A DNA stretch of 64,000 nucleotides from Icerya purchasi (taxonomy: Eukaryota > Arthropoda > Insecta > Hemiptera > Monophlebidae), in the NCBI GenBank assembly GCA_039619475.1, contig CM077115.1:514682815-514746814 (forward strand), in the 5' to 3' direction. Positions 58,639 to 64,000 of the stretch are shown one piece after another. The notes beneath the pieces were generated by a model. The model had not been told where the DNA came from, searched no databases, and worked only from the letters and a program-made list of their open reading frames with translations. The translations under genes were made by a program, and so were the position numbers. Numbering within the stretch: position 1 is the stretch's first letter; each line of letters opens with the position of its first letter.

Positions 58639-61600
58639 CGGGGATTCCCTCATAGTGCGACAACGAAAGGTTAACTGAATTTTTTATTTCTCCAATGGAA
58701 ATAATAGTAGAACCCCATTTTCTGAACTTCGTGCATAGCATTAAATTATTATCTTCTAATGTTAGAAAATAAGGTATTAAGTGTGTATTTCAGTTGATCT
58801 AAAACTAATCAAATTTTAAGCGAATAGGGAGGAAAAAACAATTATGTTTATACTAAAATATCATTATGTCTAAAAATGAACATATCTGTTATTTGGAAAT
58901 GAATTACATCTTGAAAAAATTTTGAAAAAAAAAACGAGAAGTCACGAAAATATAATTCAAGAAGAAATAGAATGGTCACCTTGCTCGAAAGAAGCTTTCA
59001 TTTACGCAGCGATGTATAGCGTGTAAAACCATTAAACACGATCGTCACGCAAAAATAGTTGAGCTCTACGTTCTGTTGTCTCCGTTATTCGTCTGCGTTC
59101 TTGAGCCACATTATCTTTCTCTCGTTTTCGTTTTTCGTTGGTTTCCCCTCCATATTGTCCGTTCTAACGAAGAACATGTTTGCGATGCTGATCGTGTGTT
59201 TATTAAGTGTTGATCTCTTTCAATCAGGCATTCTGCTTTCTATTCCAGTTTGCTGCGAATTGCATACTCTGTATTGTGTTTCCTATATCATCCTGTCTTT
59301 TCCTTCTCCACACATCGTTCCCATTGTGTTTATTCCTTCCTAGTAACAATGTCTGGCCGCATCAAAATATAACTGATTCATTTCCTTTTGCTAATTGTTT
59401 CTAGATAAAGGTCCCTCCCGGTTGACGAGTCTAATAAAAAAAACAAAAAATCAAAGAAAAAGCCAAGCGCATCATGACTTCTCACATTCAAGTGTACTTT
59501 GTACCTATCATTTTTTTTTTTTTTTTTTATCATTAAATCCTGATAGTTTAGCTCATGCAACACAAGAATGCTTAAGCGGAATTAACCACCATTGTGTATA
59601 CACATTCCTTTGAGGCTTCTGTCAGCGAATGGATAACCTCTTCACGTCAATACTCTTACGTCAAAATTACTGGATAGTTAATAAGGACTAGCTGTAATTA
59701 AAAAAACAAAAACAAATTTAGCTTTTCACTGCTACCGAATTTAACTTTTATAGCCGCGCAAAAAGGCAATCACGGAGCGTAAATTTCATCAACTAGCTTA
59801 TTAACCAGTTTAGCGAGGTGATTCATACTATTATCAGTTGTAATTTTTGTTGTCGTGTTTATTTGATGTTTTACTTTTATTCGGTTTATTTCATATACAT
59901 GTATACCTTTTAATTCCTTTTTGTACGATGAATTCGAATTGTTTTTGTTTTTTTACGTTTTTTACCGCTTTTCGCTGTAACTCTCTGCATGTGTGTACTT
60001 GTTCGTGTGAGGAGGACACGGTTATGCAAATTACGACGTTGATTTTGTAGTAGATATTCTTTAGGTAATTTCGATATTTTCTTCATCGTTATTTTCAGTT
60101 TTTTGTGTAATTACTGTTACGTATATTATTAAACGTTGAAGATACACCGATGTATGTTTTGTGTTCGAACTTTTATTACAAATCTTCTTTGCATTGCATT
60201 TAATTTATTTTACAAATGATTTATTTTTGCTTCGAGTGTTGTATATACGTATAAACGGTATTAACAAGACTGCCGCTGCTACAAGTTTTATTCCGAAATT
60301 TATTTAACTGACACGTTGTTTTTAATAGCTAAATTGCTCATTTTGGCGCGCAGAGTAACTCTGTTTTTTACATCGGTTTTAAGTATTAATGCGTTACCTA
60401 CTTATACTGTAAATAATCTGTTCGAGTTTGGATAATTTACTTGACCGGCATTCTGACAATTAAAACTTTTTCCGTTTGCGCAATTAAAAATAAATCAGCG
60501 ATAACAATGTAGTTAGTAGAGTGTTTCGTTTTATAATAATTTAAAAAAAAAAAATGATGTACTACCGTTTGTTTGAAAATAGGGGATAGTATTGCAAAGG
60601 AGGTGCACCGCTGGTAAATAGGCAAAAGACGACAAAAAACATCAAAAATAACATCCCATGATGCCTGATGAACCGTTTATATCACCTCTATTAAATCTGA
60701 TTTGAAATTTAGATACACTTTTAAATGCGTTGACAGCATTTCTCGCGGACGATATTCCATAGTAAAAGCTTAACCAGCTAATTTTCGATTCGCTTCGACA
60801 TGTTTAATTTTCTGTGAAGTGTAATAATTTCACTCGATGTAATTAGAGGAGTGCGTTATAGAAAAACTAAAAGTTTAATTAGACACACACCTTTCATCCT
60901 AAAGTGTTAATAAGCTTTTTTCTGCTATCGTTACTTTAACACTATTATGTATCGATGTAAACACAGCGCAAGGGGATTTTGGTACACTTGTGATCTTCAG
61001 AAATCAGATTCTGATTTCGTCTCTGCTACCGCACGTTTGACCTTTATAAAATGGGACTGTGATGATGACTTTTACTGCCTTATCCGCTGTCATCAGAAGC
61101 AAACCTAAACCGTATCCTCTTTGATAACATAATGGAAGTTCGGAGCGAGCAGATATCAACAACCACCGCGGTGGTCCAATGTTGATCTTTAAATGGGTTC
61201 AGGTTCTTCGGAAAGTTAGATAGTCGTTATGAAAAGCGACCGCCCATCGTGAATAGTTCACCGCGAGGAGGGCAGCTCGTGATGCGAATGAGAGAACCCT
61301 GTAACGTGGGCATGCTACGAATGCAATAACAAACAGAGTTATCCTACATCCCGACGTTACCGTGTTGCCAGCAACATCTGTTCGAAAACCCAACTTCTTT
61401 CTCGAAAGGCATGCTGACTAGGGAAGAAGTATCTATAGGGACCGCTTAGATTAATTACAATACACTTGCGTCTATATTAAGTGCTTTAGCTCCCCATAAT
61501 TCCCCACTAGTTCATATATTAACTGGTCATTAACTATGACGGTTAACATGAATAAGCCAACGTAATAAGCTCGGGAAAGATTTTAAAAATTTATAAAATA

Positions 61601-62205
61601 CAGCAGTAAATGTAAAGAAAACCTATTAAAAAGTAATTAACGGGCGAAAGAAAAATATGTTCGGAAAATACCATCGCTAGTTTAAAAAATCTGATAACGC
61701 ATTGGAAAAACTCGGACCCCTGTAACTTCTTTCTGTTCTAACATGTTGTCGATATTGAATGCTTCTTCCTTTTTTTTGTGGATGTTGACAAGATATTCTG
61801 CAAAAATCAAAAAAATGTTTAAATTTCAAATGCACAGAAAACATTTGAACCAGCATGAAACAATTTGATTTTTACCGTCTGCCTCAAAAACTAGTTAAAA
61901 ATTGTGTGACCTCTTAGTCCCGAATTTCGAGCATGTTTTCCTCGTTTTTACTAGATTTCTCTCAGACGGTAAGTTATCTACCTATTATTGTTTTTATGAC
62001 AATTAGTACCAAAAGAATTGGTCACATTTTTGTAAAATCATGTAAAAATATATCACTCATTTTGTTTTTGTAGCGGAAATACTGTTTTGTTTTTTTTTTT
62101 TTAAAAAAAACGAGTCTTATTTATTTTTTATTATTTCCGAAATGCCAATGATGTACAAAAGAAATTGGAAAATTTAATATACAATTACATAAAAATATTA
62201 TATAT

Positions 62206-62250
<45 letters not shown>

Positions 62251-63282
62251 TGTGTGTATGCACGTATATATATGTATATATATATTTTTTTATTACCGAA
62301 TTTGTTAAATTTCATAATAAAAAAATAGATTACGCCGCAGGTGAAATTTTTTACTATTCAGCGTAGGCCAACAGCATGTCGCGTATTGTTTTTTTAAAAA
62401 TAGAAAATCGTTTAAAAAATTAGGAAAATAGACGCGATAGTTACATAGAAACCATTTGCAAAAAAAAACGGTCATACGGAAGCATCTTGTGATCGCAGTC
62501 AGCGTGGTAACTTATGATGAGCCGAAATCGTGCTATTTGTTGAAAATCAATAAACTAATAATTATTACGAAACTTAGTAATAAACAGCTATGATATATAA
62601 AGATAGTTTAGGAATAATGTTTTTTAGAATATCCCATTATTAATCGGATAACATCTAAATGAAGCGCAAATCTAAAACACTCTTCATATATATATATATA
62701 TATATGTATATATTAGTAGATTGCATTAAATTCTGTGATATTTATTAATTATATTTTCCTTTTAACCGAACCGTATATACTAAAAAGGGAAGGATGAAAG
62801 GAAAGAACAAGCGATAATTTTTTTTTAGCGATTATTTCCAAGGAGGAATTTCATGAAAGAGACATGTTAATTTATAGGGAAATTAAACTGTAAAGCGACA
62901 ATACATACGATTTATAAAAAGGTATAATTTGAAAATGTTACGGGATAATTATATATGTATTACTACCTATGTAGCAGTCTTGACGACGGTGTTTTCCAAA
63001 AGTTACAATTAAACGAATTGTATGCGTTTGACGGTGCGATTATTATTTACTCGTTTGAAAAATAATTAATTTCGCTGATATTTGTAAATTAAAAAAAAAA
63101 AAAAAAAAATTATTATTACGCGTTTTTATTATTTGTTTTTTGTTTTATTAAATAATTTCAGAGTCCATCAAAATTTAACAACGCCGAATGCAATCCCAAA
63201 ATATGGAGCGTTTTAAATTTACACTTATTGCCTCCGATAAATTCGATAACATCGTATCACGTTTATAATACCGGAAATTCCT
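35045..63282 (+). CDS. rtGEF: PIX-type Rac/Cdc42 guanine exchange factor (nine exons, 3'-partial)
   Basis: Orthologue of Drosophila rtGEF (dPix) and vertebrate ARHGEF6/7. Coding exons: 35045-35125, 35236-35362, 40890-41067, 42572-42790, 45438-45636, 47123-47341, 49228-49309, 51668-51897, 63162-63282. All introns are GT-AG and all phases agree, giving 485 codons so far. Residues 1-70 are the SH3 domain that in this family binds PAK and CBL; about 90-280 the DH domain that loads GTP on Rac/Cdc42; about 300-420 the PH domain; then a linker. The vertebrate N-terminal CH domain is absent, as expected for an insect. An in-frame TGA (35039-35041) just before the ATG fixes the start. The GIT-binding segment and C-terminal coiled coil must lie beyond the window. 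Acts at focal complexes and, in flies, at the neuromuscular junction (family knowledge). One exon also reads through its donor into a long alternative tail, listed separately. Confidence 0.93.
35165..35197. repeat. (TA)n microsatellite in PIX intron 1
   Basis: A TA dinucleotide run inside the short, 110-bp first intron. Length variation here would change the size of an unusually small intron. Confidence 0.8.
35236..35362 (+). CDS. rtGEF: PIX exon 2: SH3 core
   Basis: Codes for [42 protein letters not shown] plus one base. The paired Trp and the PxNYV motif are the ligand-binding SH3 residues. The usual Ser of FPSNYV is Tyr here (FPYNYV), an unusual change. The donor is CAG|GTAAAT. Confidence 0.94.
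35805..36345 (+). repeat. Unnamed repeat R, copy 1, with internal duplication
   Basis: The segment CTGTCTGGGGGG, ATCTTGCGAACGATTTTTCA, CCTACTTcCCGAcGAATTAA recurs at 55815-56085. Within copy 1, the block from AAAAAAGTG through TTTCCAGCTTTAAAA and CATGTGATATATT to AAAGATCG is repeated about 305 bp later (around 36185-36345). No coding potential is convincing. It resembles non-coding repeats common in insect introns. Confidence 0.6.
36653..36680. repeat. (TA)n microsatellite
   Basis: A simple TA run in PIX intron 2, followed by interrupted TATATAAATATATA. Confidence 0.8.
36789..37529. mobile_element. Foldback element, copy 1 (split by a hAT-like MITE)
   Basis: Outer arms of about 100 bp are inverted copies: TTATGCACTAAAAAGTAC ... 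ATTAGTGTGCGACTACC on the left and GGCAGTCGCCGACTAATAAA ... GTACTTTTTAGTGCAT on the right, with TTTTTAAAAATAG-like tips. The second copy at 56308-56684 carries the same core in the opposite orientation. Removing the 366-bp insertion at 36809-37174 gives about 375 bp, matching copy 2. Confidence 0.75.
36809..37174. mobile_element. hAT-like MITE with 8-bp target duplication
   Basis: The ends are inverted: CAGGGCCGTATCTAG at the left and AGATACGCCTCTG at the right, each followed inward by a G-run or C-run (CTGGGGGGG; CCCGGACCCCCC). Flanking 8-mers CTCTTATT (36801-36808) and CTTTTATT (37175-37182) differ at one base, a good hAT-type target duplication. The MITE has no ORF and is inserted into the left arm tip of the foldback element. 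Confidence 0.7.
37530..38944. other. PIX intron 2 sequence, nothing recognised
   Basis: T-rich intronic DNA. Overlapping short open frames at 38343-38592 on both strands have no family resemblance. Confidence 0.4.
38945..39165 (-). mobile_element. RNase H non-LTR fragment H
   Basis: On the minus strand: [20 protein letters not shown], then [18 protein letters not shown]. This is the Cys/His module (H..H.L.ECP) of an ORF2 C-terminus from a related but diverged family. It lacks the common tail signature, so membership is less certain than for the others. Confidence 0.5.
39976..40540. repeat. Tandem dimer of a ~330-bp unit
   Basis: CAGCCC.TTCT.T.GT.GCT.G at 39976 returns at 40310. CCCCAAAAATTTTT..AT.AAA, CAAATTTTGAAAAA, AGCCGG.TC.AT.TGAGTTACG and TATTGATTTTC....AACCTG also return, with spacings of 329-334 bp. 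The second unit is truncated. The copies are diverged. It may be a satellite monomer pair stranded in PIX intron 2. Confidence 0.65.
40890..41067 (+). CDS. rtGEF: PIX exon 3: SH3-DH linker and DH CR1
   Basis: Opens after TTTCAAAAG and codes for [58 protein letters not shown] plus two bases; donor [26 protein letters not shown] is the first conserved DH helix (L..TE..Y...L in relatives). Confidence 0.92.
42572..42790 (+). CDS. rtGEF: PIX exon 4: DH middle helices
   Basis: Opens after CATTTATAG and codes for [20 protein letters not shown] ... [20 protein letters not shown] ... [11 protein letters not shown]. The block GG.FLN..P..K..Y..YC..HP is diagnostic of PIX DH domains. Donor AA|GTAAGC. 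Confidence 0.93.
43318..43800 (+). mobile_element. RNase H non-LTR fragment I
   Basis: Very close to fragment E (8855-9320): [20 protein letters not shown], then a broken frame, a Cys/His module (DANYIFFEC) and the tail TTGTTGGGTCAAAGCAGC, TGGCGCGCCCAAAAA. It is inserted in PIX intron 4 in the same orientation as the gene. Confidence 0.75.
44108..44330 (-). mobile_element. RNase H non-LTR fragment J
   Basis: On the minus strand: [40 protein letters not shown], the Cys/His module and following segment of ORF2. The 3' tail signature is missing. It lies next to fragment K on the other strand. Confidence 0.65.
44480..45375 (+). pseudogene. Gag-like ORF1 fragment of a non-LTR element, with poly(A)
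   Basis: In broken frames it reads [65 protein letters not shown] and a Cys/His-poor remnant ending [11 protein letters not shown]. The order (RV.DV..D.TIEEL ... I..IRLLRRR ... VVEIK) is that of the RNA-recognition-like part of ORF1 in I/Jockey/R1-type elements just before the zinc knuckles. It ends in an A19 run, 63 bp before PIX exon 5. ORF1 sequence with its own A-tail is unusual. Confidence 0.5.
45438..45636 (+). CDS. rtGEF: PIX exon 5: DH CR3
   Basis: Opens after CATGTTTTAG and codes for [59 protein letters not shown] and VYTDII; donor ATC|GTAAGT. LSKP..RLDKY...LKELER is the catalytic CR3 helix that contacts the GTPase switch regions. Confidence 0.95.
47123..47341 (+). CDS. rtGEF: PIX exon 6: DH end and PH beginning
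   Basis: Opens after TTCTTGTTTTAG with [20 protein letters not shown], the long helix joining DH to PH. It then codes for the first PH strands ([35 protein letters not shown]). Donor GAG|GTAAAT. The frame stays open 39 bp past the donor, but the added residues do not fit the PH fold. Confidence 0.93.
47985..48640. other. GC-richer block of unknown origin in PIX intron 6
   Basis: It starts CAGCGGCGTAGCGTCAATGG, similar to CAGCGGCGTAGC ends of some hAT-like elements, and is less AT-rich than its surroundings. Two short + strand frames (48103-48351 and 48375-48611) are unlike any family I know. A segment repeats imperfectly about 113 bp apart (GCGCACGCATaTTCAGTtTgGAAGC and GCACGCGCGTGTTCAGTCTA). 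No matching right terminus was found. Confidence 0.35.
49228..49309 (+). CDS. rtGEF: PIX exon 7: PH middle
   Basis: An 82-bp exon with no ORF of its own, coding for [27 protein letters not shown] plus one base. Acceptor TTTGTTTCAG, donor CAG|GTAATT. It matches the family block G.LP..G....KLEDS.....NAFEISG. Confidence 0.93.
49393..50080. repeat. Possible non-autonomous element with internal inverted segment
   Basis: Begins GGGGTTATACTACCTTGACG, CCCTGAAAAATGAAC. ATGTACACAGGGTTTTTAA near 49690 and TTAAAAACCCTGTGTACCTC near 49820 are inverted to each other. Non-coding. The ends are unclear. Confidence 0.35.
50250..50450 (-). mobile_element. RNase H non-LTR fragment L, extreme 3' end
   Basis: Minus-strand tail CATGTTGACAAACCCATT with A-run (T at 50251-50264), plus a few tens of bases of the preceding ORF2 end. 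It resembles fragments B and F. An A-run of more than 20 bases interrupts it at 50307-50328. Confidence 0.6.
51004..51294. mobile_element. Foldback MITE with 129-bp arms
   Basis: Left arm 51004-51132 (ACTACTTAGAAACGTTTCC ...) and right arm 51166-51294 (... GGAAACGTTTCTAAGTAGT) are near-perfect reverse complements around a 33-bp centre. Only a few mismatches and small gaps separate them, suggesting a recent insertion. It sits in (TA)n, so a TA target is likely. It lies 373 bp before PIX exon 8. Confidence 0.85.
51668..51897 (+). CDS. rtGEF: PIX exon 8: PH end and proline/alanine linker
   Basis: Opens after TGTATTTTAG and codes for [29 protein letters not shown], then a Pro/Ala/Ser-rich linker to PARI. 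The Trp of QQVW is the invariant Trp of the last PH helix. Donor ATT|GTAAGT at 51898 is strong and phase 0, and joins in frame to 63162. Confidence 0.93.
51898..53331 (+). CDS. rtGEF: Candidate alternative 3' exon: 477-residue PIX tail
   Basis: The exon 8 frame continues without a stop through its donor for 477 codons to TGA at 53329-53331. In AT-rich DNA this length is very unlikely by chance, and the stretch is clearly richer in G+C, with varied third positions, up to the stop. Order: [20 protein letters not shown] (likely helix) and [18 protein letters not shown]; Ser-rich; a run of Asn at about 52256-52291; [34 protein letters not shown]; acidic [22 protein letters not shown]; a Thr/Ser tail ending DVEE. 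No domain is recognised. An AATAAA lies at 54799-54804. If spliced out, the stretch is plain intron; if retained, the isoform has about 922 residues and no exon 9 or later. There are no splice sites that would make it a separate gene. Confidence 0.65.
53471..53528. repeat. (CT)n microsatellite
   Basis: A CT-rich run with TTTC interruptions 140 bp after the stop of the alternative PIX tail. It would be a pyrimidine tract in its 3' UTR. Confidence 0.85.
53711..54223. mobile_element. Candidate hAT-like MITE
   Basis: The ends CAGGGTGACC at the left and GGCCACCCTG at the right are inverted, and the next bases (GGAAAAAGTCGGG versus the complement of GGAAAAAGACAGG) are loosely similar. CAGGGTG.CCA is a common hAT terminus. 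No matching 8-bp flanks remain. It has no ORF with recognisable content. Confidence 0.45.
54224..55814. other. PIX intron 8, nothing recognised
   Basis: T-rich intronic sequence. The few short open frames are unlike any family. It contains the only clear AATAAA after the alternative tail (54799-54804). Confidence 0.4.
55815..56085 (+). repeat. Unnamed repeat R, copy 2
   Basis: Matches 35805-36070: CTGTCTGGGGGG, ATCTTGCGAACGATTTTTCA, GAATTAAAGAAGTGTCCTTT, GAAATGCTTGTTATAGATGG and GAAAGATCGCTATTTGTCGA. The second, duplicated half seen in copy 1 is missing. As in copy 1, a foldback element follows downstream. Confidence 0.65.
56308..56684. mobile_element. Foldback element, copy 2 (uninterrupted)
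   Basis: Arms TTATGCACCGAAAAGAAGTA ... TTAGTGTGCGACTACC and GGTAGTCGCACACTAATAAA ... GTACTTTTTAGTGCAT are inverted copies of about 100 bp. The core (GGCCGCAGTT, CACAACAATGGAACAACATT, GTAGTTTTGG.TTAGGATGTA) is the reverse complement of the core in copy 1. Confidence 0.75.
56685..58133. other. PIX intron 8, nothing recognised
   Basis: AT-rich intronic DNA with a short (TAA)n at about 58016-58038. No element or exon was identified. Confidence 0.4.
58134..58674. mobile_element. piggyBac-like MITE with TTAA target duplication
   Basis: TTAA (58134-58137) and TTAA (58671-58674) flank ends CCTTTCGTTGGTCACGCAC and GTGCGACAACGAAAGG, which are inverted to each other. TTAA duplication and CCY-type termini are hallmarks of piggyBac transposition. 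Internally, GGTCGC.C.GTGAGG.(A)TCCC occurs near 58178 and 58430, and inverted at 58638-58660. An A34 run at 58604-58637 breaks the right part. It is non-coding. Confidence 0.65.
59055..59440 (+). mobile_element. RNase H non-LTR fragment M
   Basis: C-terminal end of ORF2 in shifted frames (LRLRY-like, [21 protein letters not shown], [27 protein letters not shown]) and the tail CTAATTGTTTCTAGATAAAG, GGTTGACGAGTCTAATAAAA. Same orientation as the PIX gene, in intron 8. Confidence 0.7.
59441..61064. other. PIX intron 8, nothing recognised
   Basis: AT-rich sequence. The open frames here are short and without family resemblance. Confidence 0.35.
61065..61440. other. GC-richer island of unknown nature in PIX intron 8
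   Basis: Stands out from its surroundings by balanced base composition (for example CCACCGCGGTGGTCCAATG, CGACCGCCCATCGTGAATAG). A minus-strand open frame at 61199-61393 is the only coding candidate and I do not recognise it. CATCAGAAGCAAA at 61091 also occurs at about 7248, so a shared repeat end is possible. Confidence 0.35.
61441..63161. other. End of PIX intron 8
   Basis: AT-rich intronic DNA with (TA)n runs at 62214-62247 and 62689-62705. No other feature was seen before the acceptor at 63161. Confidence 0.4.
62214..62247. repeat. (TA)n microsatellite
   Basis: An uninterrupted TA run, followed by TGCGTGTGTGTATG and a further TATATA stretch. Confidence 0.85.
63162..63282 (+). CDS. rtGEF: PIX exon 9: post-PH linker
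   Basis: A 121-bp exon with no ORF call. The acceptor AATAATTTCAG is followed by [40 protein letters not shown] plus one base, then donor [21 protein letters not shown] aligns with the conserved PK.WSL..LRP.PP block that follows the PH domain of vertebrate PIX, which confirms splicing from 51897 to here. The gene continues beyond the window. Confidence 0.85.
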
Positions 63283-64000
63283 GTAAGTAGATATTGTTTT
63301 AATATTTTATTTGTAACCATTAAACACAAGCTAGGCTAGGAATTTTTCGTCGCGGAAAAGAAATTTAGGTTTAACATTTCAAAGCTAGAAAGCAACGTTT
63401 GCCAAACTAATTTTTTAAATTGGTTCTATATAAATACTTGTATAATAAGTTATATAAAATGTAATGAAAAAGACGTTTTATTTCGATTTATAGACTGAAA
63501 TTACTATTACAACGTTGTTATAAAAAAAAAAAAAAAATGTGTATTGAATTAATTAAAGTTGAAAATATATGTTATATTTTTCAAATTTTGTTTAAAATTC
63601 AGCTTTTATTTCTTTTTGTCTAAAAAAAAAATAGCATTTCTTTTTACAAAAAAAGAAAACGCACGAAAAACACTTAGATAATAGAATAGAGCGAAAATAG
63701 ATTCATATAATTTTGCTTAGTCAGGATATCAGGCTAAAGATAAAAGGGAAAAAAAGAATCTGGAAAATAGGTGCGTGAAAGAAGAAATAGAAATGAGAAT
63801 ATTTTTAGCGAAGAAAGCATTCAGAAAGGTCAACAATATGAGGTTAATTTAACAGCAGTATCTGAAATCGAACGTGTTTAGGATGCAAATTACTACCCCG
63901 ATGTTAATCTACAATTTTGGGACACATGGAATAGATGTTTAATTCATGAGAGAGAGAGGAGACAGATTAATTAAAGCAATGAGAAAAATTTGAAATAATT
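63283..64000. other. Start of PIX intron 9
   Basis: AT-rich sequence after the exon 9 donor. No further coding exon is recognisable up to the window edge. Confidence 0.45.

Noticed and set aside
62121..62315. Tyr/Ile repeat protein frame
   Set aside because: Translation of a (TA)n microsatellite, not a gene.
1..64000. tRNA, rRNA and CRISPR signals
   Set aside because: Scanning by eye for GGTTCGA-type B boxes found only transposon termini (for example around 37137), and there is no regularly spaced repeat array.

Overview
This window is animal nuclear DNA, almost certainly from an insect. It is AT-rich, its genes are split by GT-AG introns (most of them kilobases long), homopolymer and (TA)n tracts are common, and decayed eukaryotic transposable elements fill most of the rest. 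The transposon set (RNase H-bearing non-LTR elements, Jockey, Gypsy, Penelope-like, Tigger/pogo, hAT-like and piggyBac-like MITEs) and the insect-like PIX protein suggest an arthropod with a large genome. A hemipteran is my guess, but the sequence alone does not fix the order. I see no bacterial operons, CRISPR arrays, rRNA or tRNA genes.

Three real genes can be assembled exon by exon. (1) 10.2-12.4 kb, + strand: the last two coding exons of an S28-family serine peptidase (Pro-X carboxypeptidase / thymus-specific serine protease type), carrying the catalytic Asp and His. The upstream exons were not found. (2) 21.3-26.5 kb, - strand: a complete five-exon PITHD1 orthologue (PITH-domain protein, 205 aa). 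(3) 35.0-63.3 kb and beyond, + strand: nine coding exons of the Rac/Cdc42 exchange factor PIX (rtGEF / ARHGEF7 family), giving SH3, then DH, then PH, then the start of the C-terminal linker. The gene runs off the right edge. These are unrelated neighbours with independent promoters; nothing suggests they act together.

The most interesting feature is in the PIX gene. The exon that closes the PH domain has a perfect donor site at 51898, yet its reading frame stays open past it for another 477 codons (51898-53331). That stretch is visibly richer in G and C than its surroundings and codes for a Ser/Asn/Asp-rich tail. It looks like an alternative 3'-terminal exon made by intron retention or intronic polyadenylation. 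The resulting PIX isoform would lack everything encoded downstream.

Layout: 1-10 kb is a transposon cluster with nested and tandem 3' ends of one RNase H non-LTR family. 10.2-12.8 kb holds the peptidase exons and a perfect 54-bp palindrome. 13.2-14.7 kb is a dead Tigger/pogo transposase. 15-19 kb is featureless. 21.3-26.5 kb is PITHD1. 27-33 kb is a graveyard of Penelope-like, non-LTR, Gypsy (polypurine tract and probable LTR) and Jockey fragments. 35-64 kb is the PIX gene, whose introns hold MITEs, including a hAT-like MITE nested in a foldback element, a 129-bp-arm foldback, a TTAA-flanked piggyBac-like MITE and a ~330-bp tandem dimer.
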